Below, one piece after another: positions 52,708 through 62,312 of a stretch of DNA of 64,000 bases (the first letter of the stretch is position 1; each line of letters opens with the position of its first letter). The stretch is from Tridacna crocea (Eukaryota > Mollusca > Bivalvia > Cardiida > Cardiidae): the NCBI GenBank assembly GCA_943736015.1, contig OX031070.1, positions 42,308,173 to 42,372,172 of the forward strand. The letters are read 5' to 3'. Under the pieces are notes generated by a model. It saw nothing but the letters and a program-made list of their open reading frames with translations, ran no database searches and was not told the origin of the DNA. The translations under genes were made by a program, and so were the position numbers.

Positions 52708-53288
52708 GTGGTATTTGTCAAGGAAACCCATTGTGTGGAATTAATAGTTTGAAAGAAAAACAGACATATTGTTCAAATATTGGCTTAAAAGTCAACCCAC
52801 TAAGCATGAATACCTTTTCGGTTAAAGGGAGAGTGCTCGTGTATCTTAAAACTATAATTTTGAAATATCTTTAGCCTTTTACATTTAATTTTCAACATTA
52901 CAATCAATTACTTCGATCTATAAATTTCATGAGCAATCACATGGAGAAGCGTGCAATCATAGGACGAACAAGCCATGGAACGAATTGGTTTGGAACAAAA
53001 AAGCAGGCAAATTTGTATCATTGCGCCAATAAATGGCTATGAGCAATAGAAGCTATTTTCAATAAAAAATAAGTATCTCAACGATCGATGGCCTCGCCCA
53101 ATGTATTTTACCTTGAATTGTCTATTTGTTATTGAAAAGACATATCTGAGTGCTACTGAAAAACTCATTTGCCTGAGAAAAAATGATGTTAACTGGGTTT
53201 ATTTCCTTCAGCTTTGCACAAAATAAGATACATGGTTATCAAAATTCAATCTTGAACTCATGGTGGTATTGTCTTCGTCAAATACCAC
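52708..53288 (-). mobile_element. U9 element, inverted copy
   Basis: Ends GTGGTATTTGTCA and GTCAAATACCAC. The reverse complement matches the copy at 21732-22429 through most of its length. Confidence 0.6.
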
Positions 53289-53837
53289 AAAAACGGACGA
53301 GGCTACCGACTGCAAGGAGACAAACCTGATGTCTGACTCGACGGCTAAATTTTGACCTTTATTCCGCATGCAACGATCCATTTTTTTTCCAGAGAAAAGT
53401 GCATTTTTCGAATTTGAACCCTAGCCTAGTATCAGTGGAACCAAGGAAATACAGTAATATAATTATGAACTGTCGCCATGGTGATATGACTGAAATAATT
53501 TCGAAAACGACGTAAAACTCGATTCAACAAAAGCAACAAACATTGTTGAATTTGTTTTTTCTTTTTCAACTCGTAGCAATAAAATTTAAAGCCCCCGTAT
53601 TCATAAATGGTCGTTTTGAAAGATTGAATAAGATTACCCGACACCTTAAGAAATAAAAAAGAAAAAAAGCTGGATAATGTACTTGTATATAAATCAACAG
53701 TTAAAAACTAAAATTGTTTACCGTAAAATTTTACACTACCATTTTACATAGCAGATATCCGGTAATATGAAAAAAAAAATGCTCATTTTATTCAACAAAA
53801 AAGTTTCTGGCCTGAGTTGATACTTTTTGCAGATGTA
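53289..53837. other. No gene; SINE tail and Q5 scrap
   Basis: A SINE 3' end ('gatatgactgaaataatttc') lies at 53473-53525. A Q5 end ('ctgagttgatactttttgca') lies at 53813-53832. Confidence 0.4.
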
Positions 53838-54066
53838 TTAACCCATTACCACACAATTCCTACTTTTGACGACCCTGTGAAAGAAGCCATTAGGAAACAT
53901 TATGGGAAAAGGAGAAAATGCTGGTAACCAGCATTTTCTCCTTTTCCTACAATGTTTTCTACCGTTCACAAAATAAATTGCAAATTTTCAGTCACTTTTA
54001 TTTCGTCGTCTTCAAATGCTCTCGATTTGGACAAACCTAAAAATTTGTCGTTTGGTAATGAGTTAA
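53838..54066. mobile_element. P1 MITE, complete
   Basis: TTAA lies at 53838-53841 and 54063-54066. The hairpin is near-perfect around 'tgctggtaaccagca'. Confidence 0.75.
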
Positions 54067-54095
54067 ACTCCCTTTACTCGGGGTATGACACTTAC

Positions 54096-54344
54096 AACAC
54101 GCTAAAAGGAACATTCAGGCATTTGTGTAAAATGTAGTCTCGGATCAGCCTGCGCCGTCCGCGCAGGCTTATCCGAGACGGCACTTTACGACATTAGATT
54201 TTTGTGCTATTGTAGACTTGCGCAAAACAGAAAATTATATGGAAACGGAAAGTGTCGTTTCGGATTAGGCTCAGCGCACTGCTCAGGCTGATCCGAGACG
54301 ACAATTTACGCAAATATCCGAATGCCCCCTTTTCGCGTGTTGCT
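54096..54344 (+). mobile_element. H4 hairpin MITE, complete, two hairpins
   Basis: The ends CAACACGCTAAAAGG and CCTTTTCGCGTGTTG are inverted repeats. Hairpins of the GTCTCGGATCAGCC type lie at 54137-54190 and 54250-54310. This copy best defines the family ends. Confidence 0.7.
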
Positions 54345-54497
54345 TGCCATTTGGTGGATAAGACAACTAAAATAAACATTGCACAAATCTTGTTTTCCTT
54401 GTTAAAATTTAAGAACCCAAACTCTGACCTGTCCTGAACATGATAATAAATCTGTACCCCAAAAATTTACATTGCTTTCTTTTAATCTTGTTTTAGC

Positions 54498-54690
54498 CTA
54501 GCCTGATAAGGCAGTCGTTATCGAACAGGGCTTGAAACCAGGGGGGTTTCTAGTTCGAATACCGAGCACGGTTAAGTGCTTTCCAATGATAGTTGATTGT
54601 CATTGACACATGGATGTCCCCTTTCTCCCCGCTGTTCATTGTTTGGACGATGCTTCTTTGGGAAAGCAGCCAGTCTGCTCTTTAAAAGTA
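54498..54690 (+). mobile_element. SINE, 3' end missing
   Basis: The head has a degenerate B box 'ctagttcgaatacc'. The body includes 'gatagttgattgtcattgac' and 'gggaaagcagccagtctgc', then stops before the usual tail. Confidence 0.55.
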
Positions 54691-54724
54691 AACCGCCCAC
54701 TCATGTATAGTTAAAATCTTAAAC

Positions 54725-54899
54725 CAAGAATGTTTTTAGACTTATTCTTCAAAATTTTCTGACAGTGAAAGTAACAGAACATCTGATTGGCTAAACCGAA
54801 TGGTTTAGCCAATCAGATGTTCTGTTACTTTCACTGCGACGAAATTCTGGGGAATAAGACTGAAAATGTTCTTGAGAATGGTTGGTGAATACGGGCCCT
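54725..54899. mobile_element. R6 MITE
   Basis: A perfect central palindrome runs from 'agtgaaagtaacagaacatc' through 'tggctaaaccgaatggtttagcca' type symmetry to its inverse (54767-54836). The right end is 'gtgaatacgggccc'. The left terminal motif is missing. Confidence 0.65.
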
Positions 54900-54984
54900 G
54901 AACTCGGCTATCATGTAGTTAAGTTCTAAATTAGACCTTGAATTGTGTATTTGTTATTGAAAATACATTTTCACCATTTGAAAA

Positions 54985-55165
54985 AAGAATAGACTTGTCC
55001 AAATCGAAAGCATCTGGAGTTGATGAATATATAAAATATGGCTCAAATAGTTGATTTTTTTTTCTATGATAGGATTGAAAATATTGTGGGAAAATGAGAA
55101 AATGCTTGTTACCAGCATTTTCTTCTTTTCCCACAATATTTTCAAATGCTTCTTTTTTTTTTCTT
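54985..55165. mobile_element. P1 MITE relic
   Basis: It contains the long arm 'agacttgtccaaatcgaaag' and the hairpin 'gtgggaaaatgagaaaatgc' with a good partner. The right end merges into a T-run. Confidence 0.55.
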
Positions 55166-55214
55166 TCAAAGAGTTGGTAACTGTAAGGCTTCTAAGAGTG
55201 ACTCGAGGACTTTT

Positions 55215-55290
55215 TTCGGACGGTGTAGATCAAGATTAGACTGCACAGACCGTGCGGTCTGATCTATGATCTGTACAATGAGATATTTTT
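55215..55290. mobile_element. P2 hairpin core
   Basis: 'ggtgtagatcaagattagac' pairs with 'gtctgatctatgatctgtac'. Confidence 0.5.
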
Positions 55291-55339
55291 TCTGTAAAGT
55301 TAAGGTATGAGTTAGCAGGGGTAGGGTTTGTACAACGGG

Positions 55340-55883
55340 CTTTAAAGCTGGGTATTTAGAATTTTCACATCACACCAAATTGAAAAAATATATAGAGCAT
55401 TGAAATTTATATGAAAAATAATACAAATCATCAATAATTAAGAATCATAAAATTACAAAAAAAAATAATTTTTTTTATGGTATTCCCTTAAAAGGCTACG
55501 TAGCCTCTTAAGCTATTTTTTGATTTCACACCAAAAATGAAAAAGCATTGTAGGAATAATGGCACGTGACTGATGACGCTTAAATTGCTTAATTTAACAG
55601 ACATGCAATTATTTTTCATAATATCTTCTTCTGACGCTATGTTTGAAGCTTCGTCGGTGTACTTTCGGCATGTAAATAAGTTAGTTGCTCATGTAAAAAT
55701 AGAACGTGTTTCCCGTCGATGTCGACCTGGGCCGTGGTAAATCTCTAATTTCTCTTGTTGTCGGATGGTTTTCGACTACTGGGATTTTATGAATGAAAAT
55801 TGTAAGTCTTTGGAAGTATAAGGATGATTTTTTTGTACTTGTGTAAAATTTTAGTCTCAAAATCTGAAGGGCCACCTTTAAAG
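55340..55883 (+). mobile_element. V10 element, copy 1
   Basis: It begins 'tttaaagctgggtatttaga' and ends 'gggccacctttaaag'. The interior has 'ttcccttaaaaggctacgta' and 'tgtcgacctgggccgtggta'. Copies 2 and 3 lie at 56496 and 60318. No protein is encoded. Confidence 0.65.
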
Positions 55884-56495
55884 TTTTACTTATTCAGCGG
55901 GGAAAGGGTTGGTTATCTTTTGTTGTAAAGAGTGAATCAACAGTATTTTTGATGGACCGATATCCTTATTTGGTTTTAGTTTCCGTGAAAGGGGAACGGG
56001 CCTTACCTTGACCTTAAAAGAGCCCACTTTTTTGTGGTTTAACAGAGAGGTACACGCGCGCTCACAGTCACAAAATTCTAAACACGTTATCGTACAAGTG
56101 CGACTTTTTATGTCCTTGCAAAATTCTACCATAAATTATGTATATACGACAAATATTGCATGTAAAGGAAAATAACGATTTTCAGCATTACAGAAATTTA
56201 TGCTGGAAAAGAAGTCGTTTACTGTTTTCAGGCACTTGCTCCTTATCACTCAATATTTTCCAAAGCTGTTAGCTACAAGGCAGACATATCTTGGTTTTTT
56301 TAACAATCAGAGCTTCATATAGAGGGAGTGATTTTGATTTCAAAATTGCAAATATTAATTCTTTTGCACTAAACCTTATGTTGTGGGTACTCACTAGAAA
56401 GTCAGTTTGAATTTATTACTTGTTAGGAAAAAATTACGGCAGTCTTCTTTTAAAAAAAACTGCTGTGTAGAAAATGGAAAAATACGCTCACGAAA
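55884..56495. other. No gene or known repeat seen
   Basis: AT-rich sequence between two V10 copies with no supported frame. Confidence 0.35.
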
Positions 56496-57045
56496 TTAAA
56501 GGTGGGTATTTAGAATTTTTACATCTCGCCAAATTAAAATATATATATATCACTGAAATTCATATGAAAAAATAATACAAACCATCAATAATTAAGATTC
56601 ATAGAATTACCCAAAAATTTTTTTTGATGGTATTCCCTTAAAAGGCTACGTAGCCTCTTAAGCTATTTTTAGATTTCGCGCCAAAAATCAATAAAGCATT
56701 GTGGGAATGTCAAGTGACTGGCACGTGACTCATAACGCTTAAATTCCCTATCACAACAATCATGTAATAATTATTTTCTATAATGTCTTCTTCGGACGCT
56801 ATGTTTGAAGCTTCTTCTGTGTATTTCTGTAAGTAAATGAACAAATTGATCATCTAGAAATAGAAAGTGTCTCCCCTTGGTGTCAACCTGGGCCGTAGTA
56901 AATCTCTAATTTTTCGTGTTGTCGGACGGTTTTTGACTACGGTGGTTTTATGAATGAAAATTAAAAGGCTTTGGGAGTATAAAGATGATTTTTTTGCACT
57001 TTTGTAAAATTTTCGTCTCATAATCTGAAGGGCCACCTTAAAAGT
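56496..57045 (+). mobile_element. V10 element, copy 2
   Basis: It begins 'aaaggtgggtatttagaatt' and ends 'gggccaccttaaaag', with the same interior as copy 1. Confidence 0.65.
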
Positions 57046-57079
57046 TTAACTTACATGCCAATGAGCAGCCCTTGTGATG

Positions 57080-57250
57080 TTGACCGTATTGTGTTTAACT
57101 CCGTTTTCAACATTATTTTAGTTATATCGTAGTAGCCAGTACACCTATCCATGCTTTCCTGGAGTTTCTATTACCAGTACTTGACACAATATTCTTTTCA
57201 ATCCACTGGCTGCTTTCCCACATTAACATCGCCGACGGTCTGTTCCGTAG
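57080..57250 (-). mobile_element. SINE 3' half
   Basis: On the minus strand it ends 'aacggagttaaacacaat' after 'gccagtggattgaaaagaat'. The head is missing. Confidence 0.6.
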
Positions 57251-57414
57251 GTTTTTCGGCGATGAAAGTGGATGTTACAGGAATTCGCATGAAGGTGCTC
57301 TATCCTTAATACCCGCTCCCCGGGTTGCTCCGCCTTTAATTGCGTGGCCGACGCTCTACCTGACGACCTTGGACACCACGTCTACACAGGAACTCAATGA
57401 AAAAAAAACTTTAT

Positions 57415-57643
57415 TTAACCCTTTCCCAAACAACAAAATTCTAGACTGGTCCAAATTGAAAGCACTTGCAGACCACAAAACAAACGCAAGTCAACAATAA
57501 AAATTTGCTTCCAATCGGGTAGAAAACATGGTGGGAAAAGGAGAAAATGCTGGTTACCAGCATTTTCTCCTTTTCCCACAATGTTTTCAAAAGGCTTCAT
57601 TTTCAGGCCCGTAAAAACCAGGGGTTGTTCGATAAAGGGTTAA
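57415..57643. mobile_element. P1 MITE, complete
   Basis: TTAA lies at 57415-57418 and 57640-57643; the latter is shared with the next copy. The hairpin is perfect around 'tgctggttaccagca'. Confidence 0.8.
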
Positions 57644-60112
57644 CCCTTTTGCCAAATTTTGGTTTTACCAAACAATACCTGGTTTTTACGATCCAGACAA
57701 AACATTGTGGGAAAAGGAGACACTGCTTGTAACCAGCATTTTCTCCTTTTCCCACAATGTTTTCTACCCTGCTGGAATCAAATTTCAAGTTTTGAGTTTT
57801 TAGCTCCACTGGCCGAAGGCTAGCGGGCTTATGTCATGGCCCGTTGTCCGTCGTCCGTCCGTCCGTCCGTGCGTCCGTGCGTCCGTCCGTTAACTTTTTC
57901 TTTAAACATCTTCTTCTCTGAAACTACCCATCCAATTTTGATGAAACTTCACAGAAATGATCCTGCCATGGTCCTCTTCAGAATTTCTTGAAAGAATTTA
58001 ATTCCTTCAAAAACTCTGGTTGCCATGGCAACAAAACTGAAAAATTTTGAAAATCTTTGAAAATCTTCTTGTCTGAAACCGTAAGGCCTAGAGCTACCAA
58101 ATTTGGCATGTAGCTTTATCTAGTGGACCTCTACCAAGTTTCTTCAAATTATAGTCCTGGGGTCAAAATTGGCCCCGCCCCGGGGGTCACAAGTTTTACA
58201 TGGGCTTTTTTAGGGAGAACTTTAAAAGTCCTCTTCTACCTAGGTATAAGGCCTAGGGCCATCATATTTGGGATGTTGTTTTATTTAGTGGACCTCTACC
58301 AAGAGTGTTTAAATTATAGCCCTAGGGTCAAAATTGGCCCTGCCCCGGGGGTTTCAAGTTTTACATGGGCTTAGTTCCACTGGCCGAAGGCCAGCGGGCT
58401 TATGTCATGGCCCGTTGTCCGTCGTGCGTCCGTGTATCCGTCCGTCCGTGCGTCCGTCCGTCCGTCCGTGCGTTAACTTTTTCTTTAAACATCTTCTTCT
58501 CTGAAACTACCCATCCAATTTTGATGAAACTTTACAGAAATGATCCTGCCATGTTCCTCTTTAAAATTTCTTGAAAGAATTTAATTCCTGCAAAAACTCT
58601 GGTTGCCATGGCAACAAAACTGAAAAATTTTGAAAATCTTCTTGTCTGAAACCGTAAGGCCTAGAACTACCAAATTTGGCATGTAGCTTTATCTAGTGGA
58701 CCTCTACCAAGTTTCTTCAAATTATAGCCCTGGGGTCAAAATTGGCCCCGCCCCGGGGGTCACAAGTTTTACATGGGCTTATTTAGGGAGAACTTTAAAA
58801 GTCCTCTTCTACCTAGGTATAAGGCCTAGGGCTATCATATTTGGGATGTTGTTTTATTTAGTGGACCTCTACCAAGAGTGTTTAAATTATAGCCCTAGGG
58901 TCAAAATTGGCCCTGCCCCGGGGGTCACAAGTTTTACATGGGCTTATATAGGGAGAACTTCAAAATTCTTCTTTCATCTAGGCATAGGGCCTAGGGCTAC
59001 CAAATTTGGCATGTAGCTTTATCTAGTGGACCTTTACCAAGAGTTTCCAACTTATAGCCCAGGGGTTAAATTTGGCCCCGCCCCGGGGGTAACAAATTTT
59101 ACATGGGCTTATATAGGGAAAAACTTTCAAAATCTTGTCGCATCTAGCTATAAGGACTAGGGCTATCAAATTTTGCATGTAGCTTTATCTAGGGGGTCTC
59201 TACCAAGGGTGCCCAAAAGTATAGCCCTGGGGTCAAATTTAGCCCCCGTCACAGGGGATCACAAGTTTTGCATTGGCTTATATAGGGAAACTTTAATAAT
59301 CTACTTGTACATAGCCATAAGGCCTAGGGCTACCAAATTTTGCATGTAGCTTTATCTGATGGGTTTCTATCAAGAGGGCCAAAATTTTAACTTTGGGGGT
59401 CAAGTTTGACCCCATCCCAGGGGTCACAAGTTGTACATTGGCTTTATAAACCTGTCTCATGGGTCACATATATTTACAGGGCCTTTTATTGAGCAAACTT
59501 GTTGTACAGGGCTTTTTATTGGGCAAAATTCAAAAATCTCCGTGTTTATAACCACACATTCTAGTTTCATATTGTAGGTCTGGGGTCAAAATTGGCTCCA
59601 TCCAGGGATCACAAGTTTAACATGGGCCTCAAGATATAGTCACTTTAATTTATACATTAATCAAGGGAAATAACTCTTTTTATGAAAGATAAAGTTTGGT
59701 ACTATTTACCTCCCTTGATTATCAAACTGCATTGATACATGATTGGTGCTAGACATTAAGTTTTTTGATAGAAAATATTCTGTTTTCAAGTGTTATTCAT
59801 TTTTTTGATGCTAATATTTATGCTTACATGAGGTGAATAATAAATTCAGAGTAAGGTTTCTATCATTCAGCTTATTTTTCCAAGGATTTTACCTTTCATG
59901 CTAATGAATTAACCTGCTTGTACTGCCTGACAGCGTTCATTGTTTTTGAAAGCCCTCTTTTTCATGGTCATGAACACTTAAATTTGTGTGGTAAAGGGTT
60001 AAAAAGCCAGTGGAGCGATACAGGGCCATCATGGCCCTCTTGTTTATTTTGCCGTCTGCAAGTGTTTTGAATTTGGACCAGTCTAAAATTTCGTCGTTTG
60101 GTTAAGAGTTTT
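57640..60112. mobile_element. P1 MITE split by HINE-B
   Basis: The left part (57640-57799) has a P1 terminus, hairpin and start of the long arm ('caaatttcaagttttgag'). The right part (60045-60112) resumes with 'tattttgccgtctgcaagtg' and ends 'cgtcgtttggttaagagtt'. Together they make one P1 element of normal size. Confidence 0.75.
57800..60044 (+). mobile_element. HINE-B: Helentron-like non-autonomous element
   Basis: The left end TTAGCTCCACTGGCCGAAGG forms a hairpin (GGCCGAAGGC) and is inverted near the right end as GCCAGTGGAGC (60006-60016). A hairpin 'agggccatcatggccct' and terminal CTTGTT follow. Inside are GTCCGTC mini-arrays and 165-bp monomers ('gtggacctctaccaag' at 58123, 58288, 58696, 58861, 59026, then diverging). 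The 5' end is present twice, at 57800 and about 58370. No protein-coding capacity is seen. Confidence 0.7.
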
Positions 60113-60317
60113 TTTTAAAGGAATAATTTGATTTAAAAAAAGGGCAATTTCCAAGGTCTATAACCTTCGCTTCTTCAGTGCAGTGACTTAAATTAAAATT
60201 CTGCTTTCAACGAAAACCGGTCAGAACAGATACTCGATACTTTTTTCGTGTTCCGTTAAAGAATTACTTTGGATAATAACGCTTTGAACATATAACCTTC
60301 GAACATGATTTGATTAA
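60113..60317. other. No feature recognised
   Basis: Unique-looking AT-rich sequence. Confidence 0.3.
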
Positions 60318-60716
60318 ATTTACTACAGCCCAGGTCGACACCGACGGGAAACACTGTCTATTTTTACATGAGCAACTCGCTCTTTTACATACCGGAAATG
60401 CACAGACGAAGCTTCAAACATAGCGTCCGAAGAAGACATTATGAAAATATTGGTTTATTTACAATAAAAGTGTTGTATTGTATTATGGAAATAATTACAT
60501 GTTTGTTATCTTATGGGATTGAAACGTCATTAGTCACGTGCCAGCCAGTTGACATTCCCACAATGCTTTTTTGATAATTGGCGCGAAATCTTAAAAATAC
60601 CTTAAGAGGCTGCATAGCCTTTTAAGGGAAGGTCATTTAAAAAAAATCTTTGGAATTTTGTGATTCTTTATTATTGATGATTTGTATTGTTTCATATAAT
60701 TTCAGCGATGTATACC

Positions 60717-60973
60717 GTCAGACATAAGTTGAGCATCACCAAAACTGATCAGCAATAGCCCATGTGCTTAGACCAGCATTCCTCATACCCACAATTCGCC
60801 ATTTCTGGGCTTCGGAAAGTTTTCTCGTAGCCATCCTTTTTTTTGGCTCATGAAGCAGCCTGTTACTTGTCTAGTGGATGCGTGCATAGCTTGAAAATAT
60901 ACCAAATAAAAGGATATCCATTGAAAAAATATATGACTAAATTTGTTCTGGTGATGCTTAACTTATGTCTGAC
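60717..60973 (-). mobile_element. Tc1/mariner-type deletion derivative
   Basis: Imperfect terminal inverted repeats GTCAGACATAAGTTGAGCAT (left) and its partner ending 'cttaacttatgtctgac' (right) enclose about 250 bp. A TA precedes the left end. The interior keeps only the start of a transposase. Confidence 0.65.
60740..60834 (-). pseudogene. Transposase N-terminal HTH remnant
   Basis: From an ATG at 60834 the minus strand reads MATRKLSEAQKWRIVGMRNA, then GLSTWAIADQFW and a stop. 'Leu-Ser-x-x-Gln-(x)2-x-Ile-Val-x-Met-x-x-x-Gly-Leu-Ser' is the typical start of a Tc1/mariner-type HTH. About 31 residues remain of a protein normally over 300. Confidence 0.65.
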
Positions 60974-61050
60974 TGTGTGTGTGTGTATATATATATATTT
61001 ATTTCTTTAATTTGGTGAGATGTGAAGAATCTAAATACCCACCTTTAAAG

Positions 61051-61315
61051 CTTCTTTCTCGGGGTCGTCAAAGGGGGTATTGTGTGGTAATGGGTTAAGT
61101 TAATTAGATCTAACTCCTTTACCAGTCGAGAACATAGTAAGAATCTTCCATTATGAAAGAAATTGCAGGGAACAAATTAATATTTTGTCCAGATTATTGT
61201 GGACAAAGGAGGAAGTTGTTCGTTAACAGAATGTCCTCCTGTCCCATTGTCTTTTTTTTTCTTAAATAATCTCTTTCCTTTGTTTTTGCACAAGGTATTT
61301 TTGGTACACGGTTAA
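61051..61315. mobile_element. P1 end fragment and P1 relic
   Basis: 'cttctttctcggggtcgtca ... gtgtggtaatgggttaa' (61051-61099) is a P1 short arm. 61110-61315 holds a strongly decayed hairpin ('gtggacaaaggaggaagttg'). Confidence 0.45.
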
Positions 61316-61391
61316 ACCTGAAAAGCTCAGTTCTACCTGAGCAGGTATGCAATTCTTCTCTACTGTTCATGTAAAGTAGTACATCTTTATT

Positions 61392-61605
61392 TTAACTCTT
61401 AGGCAGCAAAGCGCGACTCACTGACCTTTTGCGAACAGTATAGATCAAGATCAGACTGCACAGAACATGCAGTCTGATCTTAGATCTACACTGTCCGATA
61501 TGGAGATATTATTCCCTTAAACATAGCGTTGAAATAGCAATCTTTAGCTTCATAGTGTAAAATTGACAAAAAAATGTTTTAGTTATTTAGCACAGTAAAG
61601 GTTAA
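61392..61605. mobile_element. P2 MITE, complete
   Basis: TTAA lies at 61392-61395 and 61602-61605. The hairpin TAGATCAAGATCAGACTGCA and its complement lie at 61441-61490. Confidence 0.7.
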
Positions 61606-61989
61606 GGCAGTGTAGCAGCAATTCTTTATTTCTTTATAACACCAATTTTGTACTTAATACGGAAATCACTTATCAAATATGGAATAATATATATCATATC
61701 AAGCACGTAGGAAGCATTTCATGATGGGGGTTGGGAGGGGACTAACTTCGAAATACTGAGATTTTTTGCGTGGTTGTTGCATTGCACTAAAAGCTCATAT
61801 TTTAGTTACTATGATTTTCAAAAAAAAATTCTTTTTTTCTTTTGGGGGGGGGGCGCTGAGCCCCTCCTCCTAGCGCCCCCCAACACACACACACACTGAT
61901 CCTACGGGCCTGCATATATAGGGCATGTCATTTTTATTGAAGGACCAATAAAAGCCCTTTTTTGTCCGGGCAACCGACTAACTCCTAAG
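61606..61989. other. No gene; G/C-rich low-complexity patch
   Basis: A small hairpin of G-run and C-run ('ggggggcgctgag / ctagcgcccccc') lies at 61845-61881, followed by (CA)n. No frame is supported. Confidence 0.4.
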
Positions 61990-62106
61990 GTCGAAGGGTT
62001 CTTAGATTTACAGAAAATTTAATCAGAATCAAAAAGTTTTGACCCATGTCAGCGCAGGCTGACATGGGTCGAAACTTTTTGCAAAAGCAATAAACCCCCT
62101 TTTCTT
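61990..62106 (+). mobile_element. Q5-type hairpin element, short
   Basis: Arms 'aaaagttttgacccatgtca' and 'tgacatgggtcgaaactttt' flank a minimal loop. The end 'gcaataaacccccttttc' matches the Q5 terminus. It lies about 200 bp upstream of the coding frame at 62313. Confidence 0.6.
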
Positions 62107-62312
62107 AGAGAACGACTCACATGATAGTAGAAATATAATTGCTTTTTTTGTGTTTGACAATTAGTGCACAAGTGAACGTTATACACTGATATATATTGTG
62201 TATACAGTTAAGGGTCGGCCGGGGGACCGTGTAGGATTGTCACGTATTCCTTTACATTTGTTCAAACATTGAAAACTATCGCGTGCATATTGAATGAACG
62301 CATCTAAGAGTA

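Larger units (their letters stand above)
60318..61050 (-). mobile_element. V10 element, inverted, interrupted
   Basis: The reverse complement matches V10 from 'taaaggtgggtatttag' at 61050 inward to 'gtcgacctgggctgtagta' near 60325. A Tc1/mariner remnant interrupts it at about 60717-60973. Confidence 0.6.

Noticed and set aside
569-57799. Many frames encoding variants of 'GKGENAGNQHFLLFPQCF'
   Set aside because: Each maps exactly to the P1 MITE hairpin. The palindrome is open on both strands by composition and has no start or context of its own.
58123-59016. Two frames beginning MDLYQVSSNYSPGVKIGPAP
   Set aside because: They repeat with the 165-bp HINE-B monomer and are interrupted by the second 5' end; no independent evidence of coding.
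569-61605. A piggyBac transposase source gene inside the window
   Set aside because: No frame with the expected length or DDD motifs was seen; only non-autonomous copies are present.
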